DNA of 64,000 bases, from positions 124,001 through 188,000 of the forward strand of contig NZ_JAIQXU010000001.1 of NCBI RefSeq assembly GCF_020166395.1, read 5' to 3'. Positions 1 to 11,606 of the stretch are shown in pieces (within the stretch, counting starts at the first letter, position 1; each line of letters starts with the position of its first letter). The position numbers and the translations under genes were made by a program. Source of the DNA: Deinococcus betulae. Lineage in GTDB: Bacteria > Deinococcota > Deinococci > Deinococcales > Deinococcaceae. The notes below the pieces were generated by a model, which saw only the letters and a list, made by a program, of their open reading frames with translations, was not told where the DNA came from and searched no databases.

Positions 1-123
1 GCGCAGCGGCTGGGGTTCCGCGAGAGTGCGCGGGTCCGTGAAGCGCGCTTGGTGCGGGGTGAGCGCTTTGACAGCGTCAAATTGGACCTGCTGCGCCGCG
101 AGTGGCCCGGCGAGGAGGCGTAG
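1..123 (+). CDS. GNAT-family N-acetyltransferase, C-terminal end only
   Basis: Only the last 40 codons are in the window. They read in frame from base 1 to a TAG stop at 121-123. The residues LGFRESARVREARLVRGERF match the acetyl-CoA fold end of RimJ/RimL-like GNAT acetyltransferases, where 'GFREEG..R' followed by a basic strand is usual. The substrate cannot be told from this fragment. The next gene follows after 6 bases, so the two are probably one transcript. Confidence 0.6.
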   Translation, partial: AQRLGFRESARVREARLVRGERFDSVKLDLLRREWPGEEA

Positions 124-129
124 GGCACT

Positions 130-747
<618 letters not shown>

Positions 748-750
<3 letters not shown>

Positions 751-830
751 TACGAACTCCGATTGAATCCAACAGAATGCCGGATGAAGTCCGAGCAGAA
801 CGAGCGAGAAAGCAGGCAGAAGCTGCGTCA
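748..830 (+). repeat. Dispersed repeat, copy A (right end missing)
   Basis: The stretch starts TGATACGAACTCCGATTGAA, which matches the left end of the copies at 35121 (TGATACGGACTCCGACTGAA) and 63344. It keeps the following 'CCGGATGAAGTCCGAGC' block and an AGCGAGAAAGCAGG segment. The right end GGAATCCGTATA seen in other copies is absent; an IS630-like transposase remnant follows instead. The end coordinate is approximate. Confidence 0.6.
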
Positions 831-870
831 TGGAGGCACAGCCAGCAAGGTGCCCGCTGCGCCCTAATTA

Positions 871-999
871 CTGGGCAATGTGTGTCTGCGCAACGTGGCC
901 GAGCTCAAAGGGCATCTGCGCCGGGCGTGGAGAACGGTGCGGCGCAAAAAGTTGGCGAGCGCATTGCTGTCGGACTTGAGGCCACCACGGGCGCCATGA
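871..999 (+). pseudogene. IS630-type transposase C-terminal remnant
   Basis: The frame starting at 871 reads LGNVCLRNVAELKGHLRRAW followed by RTVRRKK and ends with TGA at 997-999. A '(L)xNxxxRNLxELKxxLRRAxRRLR' helix is typical of the last 40 residues of IS630/Tc1-like transposases, after their DDE catalytic part. Everything upstream in this frame is stopped by TAA, so the catalytic domain is gone. It is a decayed insertion sequence. Family assignment rests only on this short tail. Confidence 0.5.
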
Positions 1000-1016
1000 G
1001 CGAGGAAGATGGGGGA

Positions 1017-1361
1017 TCAGGGCTCGGTGGTCGGGTCGAGGGGAAGGTGAACCTCGAAGGCCGAGGGTTCGACGGTGGGTCGAGTACGGAGGAAATACCC
1101 GTGGTCGCGAAGATGTCGCACGGAATGCAGCAGCCGTTCGACGGTGACGTCGAGCACGAGCACGACGTTGTTCTCGCCCGTGCAAGCCACGCCGAGTTGG
1201 TCGAGGTCACGTAGTTCCTGACCCGCACGTATCGGGTCGAAGAACATGAGGTCGAAGGCCTGACCATTGAGAGTGACACGGGCCGGGGCGAAGCCCTTGT
1301 CGGTCATCTCGAAGACGAAGCGGTCATCGGGGAGCGAGAGTCGGTCCGGGTCGAGATCCAT
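1017..1361 (-). CDS. Hypothetical protein, 114 aa
   Basis: I recognise no family. The sequence is protein-like: acidic and hydrophobic residues alternate, with a core near residues 40-85 (QELRDLDQLGVACTG, then NNVVLVLDVTVERLLHSVRH) that looks like a beta-strand plus amphipathic helix. There is no signal peptide or membrane segment. No strong ribosome-binding site or TANNNT box precedes the ATG. It stands alone between an IS630-type remnant and the TspO-type gene, a place where transferred genes are common. Small immunity-like proteins have similar size and composition, but I have no motif for that. Confidence 0.55.
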   Translation of the reverse strand: MDLDPDRLSLPDDRFVFEMTDKGFAPARVTLNGQAFDLMFFDPIRAGQELRDLDQLGVACTGENNVVLVLDVTVERLLHSVRHLRDHGYFLRTRPTVEPSAFEVHLPLDPTTEP

Positions 1362-1497
1362 GGCTAGACTTTACGTGGCCAGGCGTTGCCCACATTCCCA
1401 GCCCTCAATAAGCCGAATCTGTCTGAAAGGCTCATAGAAAACGGCCAGCACAACTCAGAGTCGATTTGATCTTCGAGCGTCTGCCTTAGATTGACAG

Positions 1498-1527
1498 CAA
1501 AATGCCCCTCCTGAAACCAGAAGGGGC
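1498..1527 (-). terminator. Rho-independent terminator after the TspO-type gene
   Basis: On the minus strand GCCCCT pairs with AGGGGC around a 12-base loop, and ATTTT follows. It sits 19 bases past the stop of the gene at 1546-2298. Confidence 0.7.
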
Positions 1528-1545
1528 CAAAGAGATTCCTCTGCC

Positions 1546-2298
1546 TTACAGGGCGGCCCGGCGGCCCCGCACACTGACCAGGCCGCCCAGCACGACCAGC
1601 GCGGCGGCCAGGGCCACACCAGCGCCGACCAGGCCCACTTCTGTGCGGGCCACATACACTCCGTAGAACGCCCACAGCAGCACCGCCGCAAAGGCGTAGT
1701 CATGAAAGCGCACCAGAAAAAACACGCCCACCACGGCCGCAATCACGACCAGCAGCGCCGACCACAGCGGCGCGCTCAGGCCCAGCGCGCCCGCTGTTAC
1801 GCCCACGCTGACTAGGAAGGCCGTGATATTTGCCATGGTGGCCACGCTAATCCAGGCCAGGTAGAGGCTGGTCGGCACCTGCAGGGCCCAGGCTTCAGCC
1901 CCCAGCGGGCGCAGATCGTGCACCGTCAGGTACAGCCAGACCAGGCTACCCAGCAGGGCCAGCATGATGGGCACACTCAGGACAATATTCAGGCTCTGAA
2001 AGGCCAGAAGCCACGCGCTGTTCAGCAGGTTGGCCAGGAGGAAGGGCCAGAACAGGCGGTCATAGCGCGCCGCGCGCTGGGCCGGCAGCGCCTGATACAC
2101 CGCGAACACCAGCAGCCCCAGGAAAATAGGCCCCCACACCGCGAAGGTCAGGCCCGCCGGGGTAAAAGCGTTAGGCAGCGAATCGCTCACCGCCTTGTTG
2201 CTGTTCCCGAAGAGTGGCAGCGCATTGCTCAGATAGTTCATGACGAGCGTCAGCACCGTGGCCAGCAGCAAAGTCACCTGTCGCGCAAATCCAGTCAT
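1546..2298 (-). CDS. TspO/MBR-related tryptophan-rich sensory membrane protein
   Basis: A 250-residue membrane protein with about seven hydrophobic segments. FTPAGLTFAVWGPIFLGL near residues 46-63 is the signature of the long bacterial TspO/MBR-related family ('F(T/S)PAGxTFAIWGxIY'). Typical TspO has about 160 residues and five helices; this belongs to the longer group. TspO proteins bind tetrapyrroles and respond to stress, but for the long group the ligand is not known. A TACCGT box lies 6 bases before the ATG, so it may have its own leaderless promoter, although the 36-base gap to the gene upstream also fits an operon. Confidence 0.8.
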   Translation of the reverse strand: MTGFARQVTLLLATVLTLVMNYLSNALPLFGNSNKAVSDSLPNAFTPAGLTFAVWGPIFLGLLVFAVYQALPAQRAARYDRLFWPFLLANLLNSAWLLAFQSLNIVLSVPIMLALLGSLVWLYLTVHDLRPLGAEAWALQVPTSLYLAWISVATMANITAFLVSVGVTAGALGLSAPLWSALLVVIAAVVGVFFLVRFHDYAFAAVLLWAFYGVYVARTEVGLVGAGVALAAALVVLGGLVSVRGRRAAL

Positions 2299-2334
2299 GG
2301 CTCCACGGTAAGCAGCGAGAAGCCGCCCAAGATG

Positions 2335-3120
2335 TCAGCTGGGCAACGGTCGGCTTGAGCTGGCCTTGAGCTTCGCCCCTTCTCGCCGGGCCGCCACAGT
2401 CAAGCAGGCCGCTGCCAGCGGCAAAAGGCCGCGCGTCTGCCGCGTCAGCAGGCCGGCCATCAACGCCGCCGCTGCCACCTGCCGCGCCCGCTGCACTTCG
2501 GCGGCGCGCACCGGACGCTGGGCACGGTCGCAGACACTCTGCACCGCTTCGGGGGCGGTCAGGGTGCTCGCCAGGGGCAAGGCCGCCAGGCTGAGGCCCG
2601 CCCCCAGCCACGACCAGCGGCTGCCAGTGGTCAGGGTGGGCAGCAGCGCCCCCATCAGCGGCACGGCGCTGTGGGCGCTGGGGGTCAGCAGCGGCGCCGC
2701 CCCCGCCACTGCGGCGCCCACCTGGCCGCCTGTGCTAGCCGTCAGCAGCCCCTGTACCAACAGGCCGGTGAGGTCGCTTTGGGTGGCCGCCTGGCCGGTG
2801 GTGCCGGCGATCACCCGCAAGCCACTGAGGGCGGTCAGGCTGGGCAGCAGGGTTGCCAGAGTGCCTGGCCGACCCAGCAGGACCAGCGCCGCCGCCACGG
2901 GCAGAGCCGCGTTGGCAGTCTGGGGGTAATCGGGGTCCAGTTCGCGCGCCGTGGCCCAGGCCGAAAAGGCGGCGCCGCCTGCGCTGAGAGCCTGGGGCCA
3001 GCTCTGGCCCCGGCGCCGGGCCAGCAGCGTGACCCCCAGCAGGCCCAACGCTGCCAGCCGATTTGACCCATACCGAAAATCCAGAGGACGCGCCAGCGCC
3101 GAGGGAGAAAGGACAGTCAT
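2335..3120 (-). CDS. Hypothetical Ala/Leu/Gly-rich membrane protein, 261 aa
   Basis: I recognise no family. Six or so hydrophobic stretches (for example ALPVAAALVLLGR and LGAGLSLAALPLAS) indicate an integral membrane protein. The C-terminus is basic and probably cytoplasmic. I start it at the ATG at 3120 (MTVLSPSALARPLDFRYGSN), because the residues upstream in this frame are unlike the rest and include no membrane segment. The TspO-type gene follows 36 bases downstream on the same strand, so the two may be co-transcribed. Confidence 0.6.
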   Translation of the reverse strand: MTVLSPSALARPLDFRYGSNRLAALGLLGVTLLARRRGQSWPQALSAGGAAFSAWATARELDPDYPQTANAALPVAAALVLLGRPGTLATLLPSLTALSGLRVIAGTTGQAATQSDLTGLLVQGLLTASTGGQVGAAVAGAAPLLTPSAHSAVPLMGALLPTLTTGSRWSWLGAGLSLAALPLASTLTAPEAVQSVCDRAQRPVRAAEVQRARQVAAAALMAGLLTRQTRGLLPLAAACLTVAARREGAKLKASSSRPLPS

Positions 3121-3606
3121 AGGGCACCGTACCCGCAGCGGGGCGAGGCCGCCTTCAAGCCTCAAGACACGCTCAAGCGCCGAGAGCATCTGAAGTTCCC
3201 TCACTGACAGCAGCGTGAGTCTGAGTTGAGAGGTCGACGGGAGGCCTGGCTGGCAGCCCAAACACTTCGCCCACAGTTAATGGAAGAAGCGTCGCTCGGC
3301 CGCCTGCGAATGAATCATGTGTGGCGCTTGGCGCAACCGAAACATTAAAGATGACTTCGGCGTCTCCGTGCACATGATCTACACCTGATTTTTCGACATG
3401 GTCGGTGTCTGCCCGTACCATCTACAAGGATGCGCCTGCGATGAGTTCAGACTGATCCCGCTCTCGCTCAAGAAGGGTAGGTTTGTGCCCTCAGCGCTGT
3501 TCTAGAAACTTATAGATGAGCTAGTGAATCATAAGGAGAGGGTTAGCTTTTAAAAATATGATCCGTTCCTACATCTGCAAACTTTGGTATATCTTCGAGG
3601 AACACA
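3121..3606. other. Gene-poor stretch with a possible coding remnant
   Basis: No credible gene. On the plus strand, 3353-3505 reads as an open, protein-like frame (DDFGVSVHMIYT, stop, FFDMVGVCPYHLQGC, then DEFRLIPLSLKKGRFVP) interrupted by one TGA. It may be a decayed gene of unknown family. From about 3480 onward the DNA becomes clearly AT-richer than its surroundings and stays so through the next gene. Confidence 0.4.
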
Positions 3607-3644
3607 TCTACTTCAATTTTTATTAATGGATGACTTGAAGTAGA
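3607..3644 (+). promoter_or_regulatory. Perfect 10-bp inverted repeat in the DUF4142 leader
   Basis: TCTACTTCAA (3607-3616) is repeated inverted as TTGAAGTAGA (3635-3644) with an 18-base spacer. It ends 3 bases before the AGGAG ribosome-binding site at 3648-3652. It could be an mRNA hairpin next to the start or a protein operator. Confidence 0.55.
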
Positions 3645-3659
3645 GCTAGGAGAACTTAT

Positions 3660-4244
3660 ATGATTCAGGACAGTAAAACTTCAATCCAGCTGAACCGCCG
3701 CACACTTATTACCGGTCTAACCGCAACAGGAATTGGGATAGGGTTCTTGAATGTAAACTCGACCGCTCAAGCCGGTGGTGCTGGCGCACCAATGAAGATG
3801 GGTTTGACCGAACGGGATTTTCGTCTCGGTGTCATTGGTCCTGCCGAACTCTCACTCATCACGAGCCGGATCGCAGTCAACCGTGCAACGCAGGCCAATG
3901 CCAAAGAATTTGCTGGTTTCGAACTTCGTGAAGCCGTCGCTGTCACGACAGTGCTGAAGGAACTCAGCACACCAGTTCCGCCTATGGATGCAAAAGCAAA
4001 AGCGACTCTGACTAAAATTCAGTCTGCCGCCCCTGGTCGTGAATTTGACCTGGCCTATATCACCGCACAGCACGAGAATCACATTTTTTTACGTGACCTG
4101 GCTACGGCCTACTTAAGTAACACAGTGCCAAACGAAAAGGCTTTTGCTGAACAACAGGGCCGTCACCTTGCGACCCTCGCCCTCAATCAATTTACAGAGC
4201 ACGTTGAACTGACTGCGCGAATCCTGCGCGAATTGCAAAGCTAA
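3660..4244 (+). CDS. DUF4142 (ferritin-like helical bundle) exported protein
   Basis: A 194-residue protein with a long twin-arginine-like N-terminus (NRRTLITGLTATGIGIGF) and a possible cleavage site after 'STAQA', then a four-helix region typical of DUF4142. The pattern 'A..S....A..RA....KEFA...' at residues 60-90, the 'E..HI.L' of the third helix and the final 'HVELTARIL' helix are seen. DUF4142 proteins are periplasmic or secreted with no proven reaction. The ATG at 3660 has AGGAG eight bases upstream, unlike most genes here, which are leaderless. Base composition is visibly less GC-rich than the neighbours, which suggests lateral gain. Confidence 0.8.
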   Translation: MIQDSKTSIQLNRRTLITGLTATGIGIGFLNVNSTAQAGGAGAPMKMGLTERDFRLGVIGPAELSLITSRIAVNRATQANAKEFAGFELREAVAVTTVLKELSTPVPPMDAKAKATLTKIQSAAPGREFDLAYITAQHENHIFLRDLATAYLSNTVPNEKAFAEQQGRHLATLALNQFTEHVELTARILRELQS

Positions 4245-4277
4245 GAGTATAGAGGTCATCCGGCAACTCGGTGACGA

Positions 4278-4301
4278 TGGGCCGCCCAGGTGGGCGGCCC
4301 A
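4278..4301 (+). terminator. Terminator hairpin after the DUF4142 gene
   Basis: TGGGCCGCCC and GGGCGGCCCA form a perfect 10-bp stem with a 4-base loop, 33 bases past the stop. Only TTG follows, so the U-tract is weak. Confidence 0.55.
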
Positions 4302-4472
4302 TTGCTGTGATGCGGCCGAGGCGACGCCCAATGGGCCGTCCTGGCTCCACTCATCCCCTCAGCCATCACGCGCCCCATCCGCAGTCGGCCTCGTCGCTCA
4401 GATCAAGAGGTCTTGTCCTGCCAGGTCAGCAACCTGCGCCGACACGTTTCTCAGACCACTTCGGAGTCTGCC

Positions 4473-5627
<1,155 letters not shown>

Positions 5628-5634
5628 GCCCAGG

Positions 5635-5665
5635 AGTGTAGCCGCCTGGACGCGCCGCCTATACT
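5635..5665. promoter_or_regulatory. Back-to-back leaderless promoters for argJ and the GMC oxidoreductase
   Basis: TACACT (minus, 5640-5635) is 7 bases from the argJ ATG. TATACT (plus, 5660-5665) is 8 bases from the ATG at 5674. Only 46 bases separate the two start codons. Confidence 0.65.
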
Positions 5666-5673
5666 CGCCTGGC

Positions 5674-7251
5674 ATGACAACAGAGCGCACTGGAGCAGAT
5701 GTGGTGGTGGTGGGGGCCGGTTCTGGCGGCTGCGTGGCAGCGCGCCGGCTGCTGGACGCAGGCCTGCGGGTGCTGCTGCTGGAAGCCGGCGGGCCGGACC
5801 GCCACCCCCTGATCCGTGCACCTGGGGCGTTTTCAAAGCTCTTCCGCACCCCACTGGACTGGAACTTCACGACCACGCCGCAGCTGGGCGCCGCCGGCCG
5901 CAGCTTCTACTGGCCACGCGGCAAGGTGCTGGGCGGCAGCAGCGCCATCAACGCGACCATCTGGATTCGGGGCTCGCGCCGCGACTATGACCGCTGGGGC
6001 GAAGGCTGGACTTGGGCCGAGGTGCTGCCGACCTTCCGCGCCCTGGAAGACTACCGAGGCGCCGCCGGCGAGACCCGCGGCACAGGTGGCCTGCTGCCGG
6101 TGGGCGCGCGGGACAGGTCCCACGACCTGAGCCACGCCTTTGTGGCTTCGGCGGCGCTGGGCTTGGGCCTGAAGGCCGTGAACACCTTCAACGATGGGGT
6201 ACTGGACGGCGCCGGCCTACTAGAAAGCAACCACCTGCGCGGCGAGCGGTACAGCGCTTTTCGCGCGTTCCTGCAACCAGTCCTGGGGCACCCGAACCTG
6301 ACCGTGCTAACTGGCGCCCACGTTCTAGAACTGCTGTGGGACGGCCCGCGCGCCGCCGGGGTGCGCCTGCGCTGGCAGGGCCGCACCCTGGACGCCCCCG
6401 CTGGCGGCGTGCTGCTGACCGCTGGGGCCGTGCAGACGCCGCACCTGCTGATGCTGTCGGGCGTGGGACCCCGCACCGAACTGGCCCGCCTGAACATTCC
6501 CGTGCGCGTGGCCCTGGATGGGGTTGGACGGGGCTTGCAAGACCACCTGGCCGTACCGGTCATTAGCCGCTCGCGCGTGGCGTCGCTGGACAGCGGGCAC
6601 CCCGCCGCCGCCCTGGCCCAGTACGCCTGGAACCGCAGCGGGCCCCTCAGCAGCAACATTGCCGAGGCCGCCGCCTTTTCTCACGCCCGCCCCGGCCTGG
6701 ACCCAGCCGGCGACCCCGACCTGCAATTTCACTTTGGCCCAGCGTACTTCCGCGATCACGGTTTTCAGACGGCGCGGGGCGCGCACTTCTCGGTGGGGCC
6801 GGTGCTGGTGGATGTCCACAGCCGGGGCCAGATCACGCTCGCCTCACGCGACCCCTTCGCGGCGCCCACCATTGACCCGCAGTACCTGACCGACGAGCGG
6901 GACGTGCAAAGCCTGGTGGCTGGCGTGCGGCAGGCGCGCGAGATTGCGGGCGCCCCTCCGCTGGCCCGCCTGCGCGGCGCCGAGGTTCTGCCCGGCGAGG
7001 GCGTGCGCAGCGAGGCCGCTCTGCGCCGGTATGTGCAGGAGGAGTGTTCGACCCTGTACCACCCAGTTGGGACGGCGGCGCTGGGCGACGGAGAGAAAGC
7101 AGTGGTCGACCGCCGGCTGGCGGTGCAGGGCACCCAGGGCCTATGGGTAGGCGACGCCAGTGTGATGCCCCGAATCATCCACGCAAACACCAACGCCACC
7201 GCCATGATGATTGGCGCCCGAGCCGCCGAATTTGTAGAGGCTGGGCTTTGA
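5674..7251 (+). CDS. GMC-family FAD-dependent alcohol/choline-type oxidoreductase
   Basis: A 525-residue GMC oxidoreductase, which oxidises an alcohol to an aldehyde or ketone with FAD. The N-terminal dinucleotide fold is VVVVGAGSGGCVAARRL, followed by LLLEAGG. GMC signature 1 is seen as PRGKVLGGSSAINATIWIRG and signature 2 as GAVQTPHLLMLSGVGP. The catalytic pair is the His of LYHPVGTAALG and the Asn of HANTNATAMM near the C-terminus. It resembles choline dehydrogenase (BetA) and long-chain alcohol oxidases in architecture; the substrate is not set by sequence, and no betaine genes are nearby. The ATG at 5674 is leaderless. Confidence 0.9.
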   Translation: MTTERTGADVVVVGAGSGGCVAARRLLDAGLRVLLLEAGGPDRHPLIRAPGAFSKLFRTPLDWNFTTTPQLGAAGRSFYWPRGKVLGGSSAINATIWIRGSRRDYDRWGEGWTWAEVLPTFRALEDYRGAAGETRGTGGLLPVGARDRSHDLSHAFVASAALGLGLKAVNTFNDGVLDGAGLLESNHLRGERYSAFRAFLQPVLGHPNLTVLTGAHVLELLWDGPRAAGVRLRWQGRTLDAPAGGVLLTAGAVQTPHLLMLSGVGPRTELARLNIPVRVALDGVGRGLQDHLAVPVISRSRVASLDSGHPAAALAQYAWNRSGPLSSNIAEAAAFSHARPGLDPAGDPDLQFHFGPAYFRDHGFQTARGAHFSVGPVLVDVHSRGQITLASRDPFAAPTIDPQYLTDERDVQSLVAGVRQAREIAGAPPLARLRGAEVLPGEGVRSEAALRRYVQEECSTLYHPVGTAALGDGEKAVVDRRLAVQGTQGLWVGDASVMPRIIHANTNATAMMIGARAAEFVEAGL

Positions 7252-7408
7252 GGAGAGCACCGCTTTTCCCTCTCAAAATGGTTGCCACAGATACTATTCC
7301 GAAAGTCTCACCTTGCTCAGCAGCTTCAGAAGAAAATCACGCGGCCCTGCACGTTCCTCATGTCGGCTTCATGAGCACCTGGGGCCGGGCGGGTAGGGTG
7401 GCACAGAC

Positions 7409-7933
7409 ATGAGCCGTTTTCTTGCCCTGACGCTGACCGCCCTTCTGACGGCGACCACCGCCGCCAGCGCCGTGCCTGTAAAGCTGGGCAGCGTGCCGGT
7501 CACGGTTGAACCCAACGCGAAACTCCTGACGCTGAGCGCCGCTGGCATCCGCACGGCCTTTCCTTCGGCCGCTGGGCGCCCCGACGCCGTGTTCATGACC
7601 GAGGACCGTAAGGTCAGCGTGGCCTTCGAGTGGCGCACCAGCAAACTGGCTCAGACCGAAGTGGCCAAGCTGGTTGAGCAGTTTCCTGGCGTCATTCGCG
7701 CGCAGGTGCCCAACGTCAAGACTTTGAAGGCCAGCCTGGTGCAGTTGGGCGGCTCGCCGTGGGCGCAGTTCGTGTTCACCACGCCGGGCCAGGGGGACGA
7801 GTTGCGCCGCGAATTGATGGTCACCAGCGTGGCTGGGCGTATGCTGGTGGTCACGATTGCGGGCAACGTCAAGGACTACTCGAAGAATGAAGCAGTCGTC
7901 CGCAACCTGACCAACAGCGTCCGCGTGAACTAA
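7409..7933 (+). CDS. Exported hypothetical protein, 174 aa
   Basis: A clear signal peptide (MSRFLALTLTALLTATTAASA) is followed by a mature domain of about 155 residues that I do not recognise. Alternating beta strands (KVSVAFEWRTSKL, WAQFVFTTPGQGDELRRELM, GRMLVVTIAGN) suggest an alpha/beta fold like that of small lipid- or stress-associated periplasmic proteins. It is probably periplasmic or cell-surface. TAGGGT at 7394-7399 precedes the ATG by 9 bases, and a strong terminator follows, so it is a single-gene unit. Confidence 0.75.
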   Translation: MSRFLALTLTALLTATTAASAVPVKLGSVPVTVEPNAKLLTLSAAGIRTAFPSAAGRPDAVFMTEDRKVSVAFEWRTSKLAQTEVAKLVEQFPGVIRAQVPNVKTLKASLVQLGGSPWAQFVFTTPGQGDELRRELMVTSVAGRMLVVTIAGNVKDYSKNEAVVRNLTNSVRVN

Positions 7934-7950
7934 CCGGCGCGCTTGCCTCT

Positions 7951-7980
7951 GCTCCCCCGCCCTACGGTGGGGGCGTTTTT
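7951..7980 (+). terminator. Rho-independent terminator
   Basis: CCCCCGCC pairs with GGTGGGGG around a 4-base loop, followed by CGTTTTT. It ends the transcript of the exported protein 20 bases upstream. Confidence 0.85.
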
Positions 7981-8219
7981 ATGTCCCGCTAGATAGGGGT
8001 AGATGTTGGTCACAACGCCAAAGAAATGTTCAGCGGCCAACGTCCTTGCCCTTCCCTCTTCCCCTGCTTTGTTCGGCTTGCCGACATTCTGGTTGGTCGA
8101 GAGGTAAGCAGAGTTAAACAGTTGCAGCGAGCATAAGCCAACGCCGAATCGTACCAGTGAACCAGACCCAACCCAGACCCCAGCACTTCTCAGAAGCTCT
8201 CCGTATTACCCTACAGGCC

Positions 8220-8960
8220 GTGAACTACGACGATTTCGCTGACCTGTACGACCACCAGTACGACGTCTACCGCGACGACTTGCATTACTACGCGCGGGTG
8301 GCCGAGCGGTCAGCGGGGCCACTGCTGGAAATCGGTTCGGGGACTGGGCGGGTCACCGCGTTCCTGGCGCGGCGCGGTGCGGATGTCGTGGGCCTGGAAC
8401 CCAGCGCCCGCATGATCGAGCGGGCCGAGGCGCGGGCGGCGCAGGACGGCCTCAAGGTGCGTTTTGTGCAGGGGGACGCCCGCACCTTCAAATTTGAAAC
8501 GCGCTTTGCCACCGTGATCGCCCCTTTTAACGCCCTGATGCACCTGTACACGCCGGGCGAGCAGTTGCAGGCGCTGGAAAACATTCACGCGCATCTGCAG
8601 ACGGGCGGCACCTTTACCTTCGACCTGTATGTGCCGCGCTTCGGCAAACCGAATACCGTGCGTCACGAGGGCGAAACCTTTCACGCGCCGAATGGCCGCC
8701 GCACCGATGTCTTTCTGGTCCAGCGCCATGACAAGCCGCGCCAGCACATCACCACCGAATACCACGTGGACACCACGGCCCCGGACGGCACCCTGAGTCG
8801 GCGCCATTACACCCTGACCCAGCGCTACTACACCCGCTACGAGGTGGAGTGGCTGCTGCGCTTTGCTGGATTCGAGAGCCCGCGCGTCAGCGGTTCGTTT
8901 CAGGGGGGCCCGCTGGAGGCCAGCAGCGACGTGATGGTCTTTACAACCAGGGCGCTGTAG
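8220..8960 (+). CDS. Class I SAM-dependent methyltransferase
   Basis: The glycine-rich SAM motif I is LLEIGSGTGRVTAFLARRG, with the acidic strand VVGLEPSARMIERA and the motif 'VQGDARTF' after it. MNYDDFADLYDHQYD-like starts are usual for this group, so I place the start at the GTG at 8220 (246 aa); a longer form from the GTG at 8157 is possible but adds 21 residues that look unstructured. The substrate is unknown. The 3' end overlaps the opposite-strand gene by 20 bases. Confidence 0.8.
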   Translation: MNYDDFADLYDHQYDVYRDDLHYYARVAERSAGPLLEIGSGTGRVTAFLARRGADVVGLEPSARMIERAEARAAQDGLKVRFVQGDARTFKFETRFATVIAPFNALMHLYTPGEQLQALENIHAHLQTGGTFTFDLYVPRFGKPNTVRHEGETFHAPNGRRTDVFLVQRHDKPRQHITTEYHVDTTAPDGTLSRRHYTLTQRYYTRYEVEWLLRFAGFESPRVSGSFQGGPLEASSDVMVFTTRAL

Positions 8961-9513
8961 GCGTGGAAAAGGTGCAGCGGCTCTGGACAGCAGGCCAGCT
9001 GACGTTCATGCCCACGCGGTCTCTGCCGGCAATATTGAGGCCGTCCCCGTCCGCCCAGCCGACCTTGAATGGACCGATCCAACGCTCCTGATACCCCGCC
9101 TGGGCCCGCCAGTCCTGCCCACTCAGGCCCTGAATCTGGGCCACCTGCCCCGGCGTAACACGGCTGCAGACCCGCAGATAAGTCAGAACCACCCTCACCA
9201 CCGCTTCTTTCTGCGCGGCAGTCGGCACAGGAACCGGGACCCAGACCATGACACCATCGATGCGGTCCAGATTTGAATTCACAGCCTCCAGCCCAGCACT
9301 CGTGGTGAGGTAAACCTGAACCCTCGTCCTGCGCACAGTGACCTGAAGTTTGGCCGTGTAAGGCGTGAGACTGAGGTCATCCGTCGGCGTCACCCTTATG
9401 CCTGAACTGCCTGGTACCCAGCGCAGCACTTCATCACGGGTGATGAGGTCCATTCCACCCGCCGACGCTCCAGAGATCAGGGCAGAAAATAACAGACAGA
9501 CGGCGCGGCGCAT
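8941..9513 (-). CDS. Exported hypothetical protein, 190 aa
   Basis: Starting at the ATG at 9513 it has a signal peptide (MRRAVCLLFSALISGASA). The mature part has strands such as KLQVTVRRTRVQVYLTT and a run near 'VWVPVPVPTAAQKEAVVRVV', then a Trp/Gly-rich C-terminus with two cysteines that could form a disulfide. I recognise no family. Its tail overlaps the methyltransferase tail by 20 bases on the opposite strand. Confidence 0.6.
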   Translation of the reverse strand: MRRAVCLLFSALISGASAGGMDLITRDEVLRWVPGSSGIRVTPTDDLSLTPYTAKLQVTVRRTRVQVYLTTSAGLEAVNSNLDRIDGVMVWVPVPVPTAAQKEAVVRVVLTYLRVCSRVTPGQVAQIQGLSGQDWRAQAGYQERWIGPFKVGWADGDGLNIAGRDRVGMNVSWPAVQSRCTFSTPTAPWL

Positions 9514-9583
9514 GACCGTCAGTCTGCCCCGCCCTCTACACAGCTTCAAGTGAGGTTGCCTTCGTCAGCCAGAGTCGGCAAGC

Positions 9584-11188
<1,605 letters not shown>

Positions 11189-11194
11189 AGCGGC

Positions 11195-11200
11195 AGGCTA
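11195..11200 (-). promoter_or_regulatory. Leaderless promoter of the gamma-glutamyltransferase gene
   Basis: TAGCCT lies 6 bases upstream of the GTG start and supports the choice of that codon. Confidence 0.5.
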
Positions 11201-11560
11201 GCGCGTTCGGGAAAAAGGAGACCCCAGGTGCTCAGCACAGGGAGACGGGTGTCTCCGTCAGCTGGCGCCACTGAAACGACCGCCCCTCGCTGGCTCCACG
11301 ATCAGAGTCAGGCGCACCATGGCAGCTCGGAAGAAGCGGCGCGTGGACGGCGGCCCCGTCTAACTGGAGAAGGCGTCTTGCCCTTGAGTTAGCAGCAAAA
11401 CCCCGCTGTCCTGTCGCATTCCTGGTTTCTGGCGGTCGGCCCACCCCTTGCCTGAAGTGTCGTTCGACTTCTGACCGTCCCGCTACGCGCCTTGACCAGA
11501 GAGGCAGTCTGGCTGGAACAAGACCTCTCCGCTAACTGACCACATGCTCCCACCAACACA
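11201..11560. other. No gene seen
   Basis: Both strands have only short frames without a promoter or protein-like composition. I see no repeat or transposase similarity that I can defend. Confidence 0.5.
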
Positions 11561-11594
11561 ACTGCCCGCCGCGTCATCAGGACGGGCGGGCAGT
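11561..11594 (-). terminator. Terminator hairpin after the PfkB kinase
   Basis: ACTGCCCGCC and GGCGGGCAGT form a perfect 10-bp stem with a 14-base loop, 13 bases past the kinase stop. A T-tract is lacking. Confidence 0.6.
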
Positions 11595-11606
11595 GTCTAG
11601 ACCCTC

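Noticed and set aside
5628..5876. N-terminal extension of argJ
   Set aside because: It would run through the divergent promoter and start inside the GMC gene; the ATG at 5627 fits family and leaderless spacing.
7975..7995. DdrO-type RDRM operator
   Set aside because: TTATGTC occurs after a terminator, but the other half of the 17-bp palindrome is lacking.
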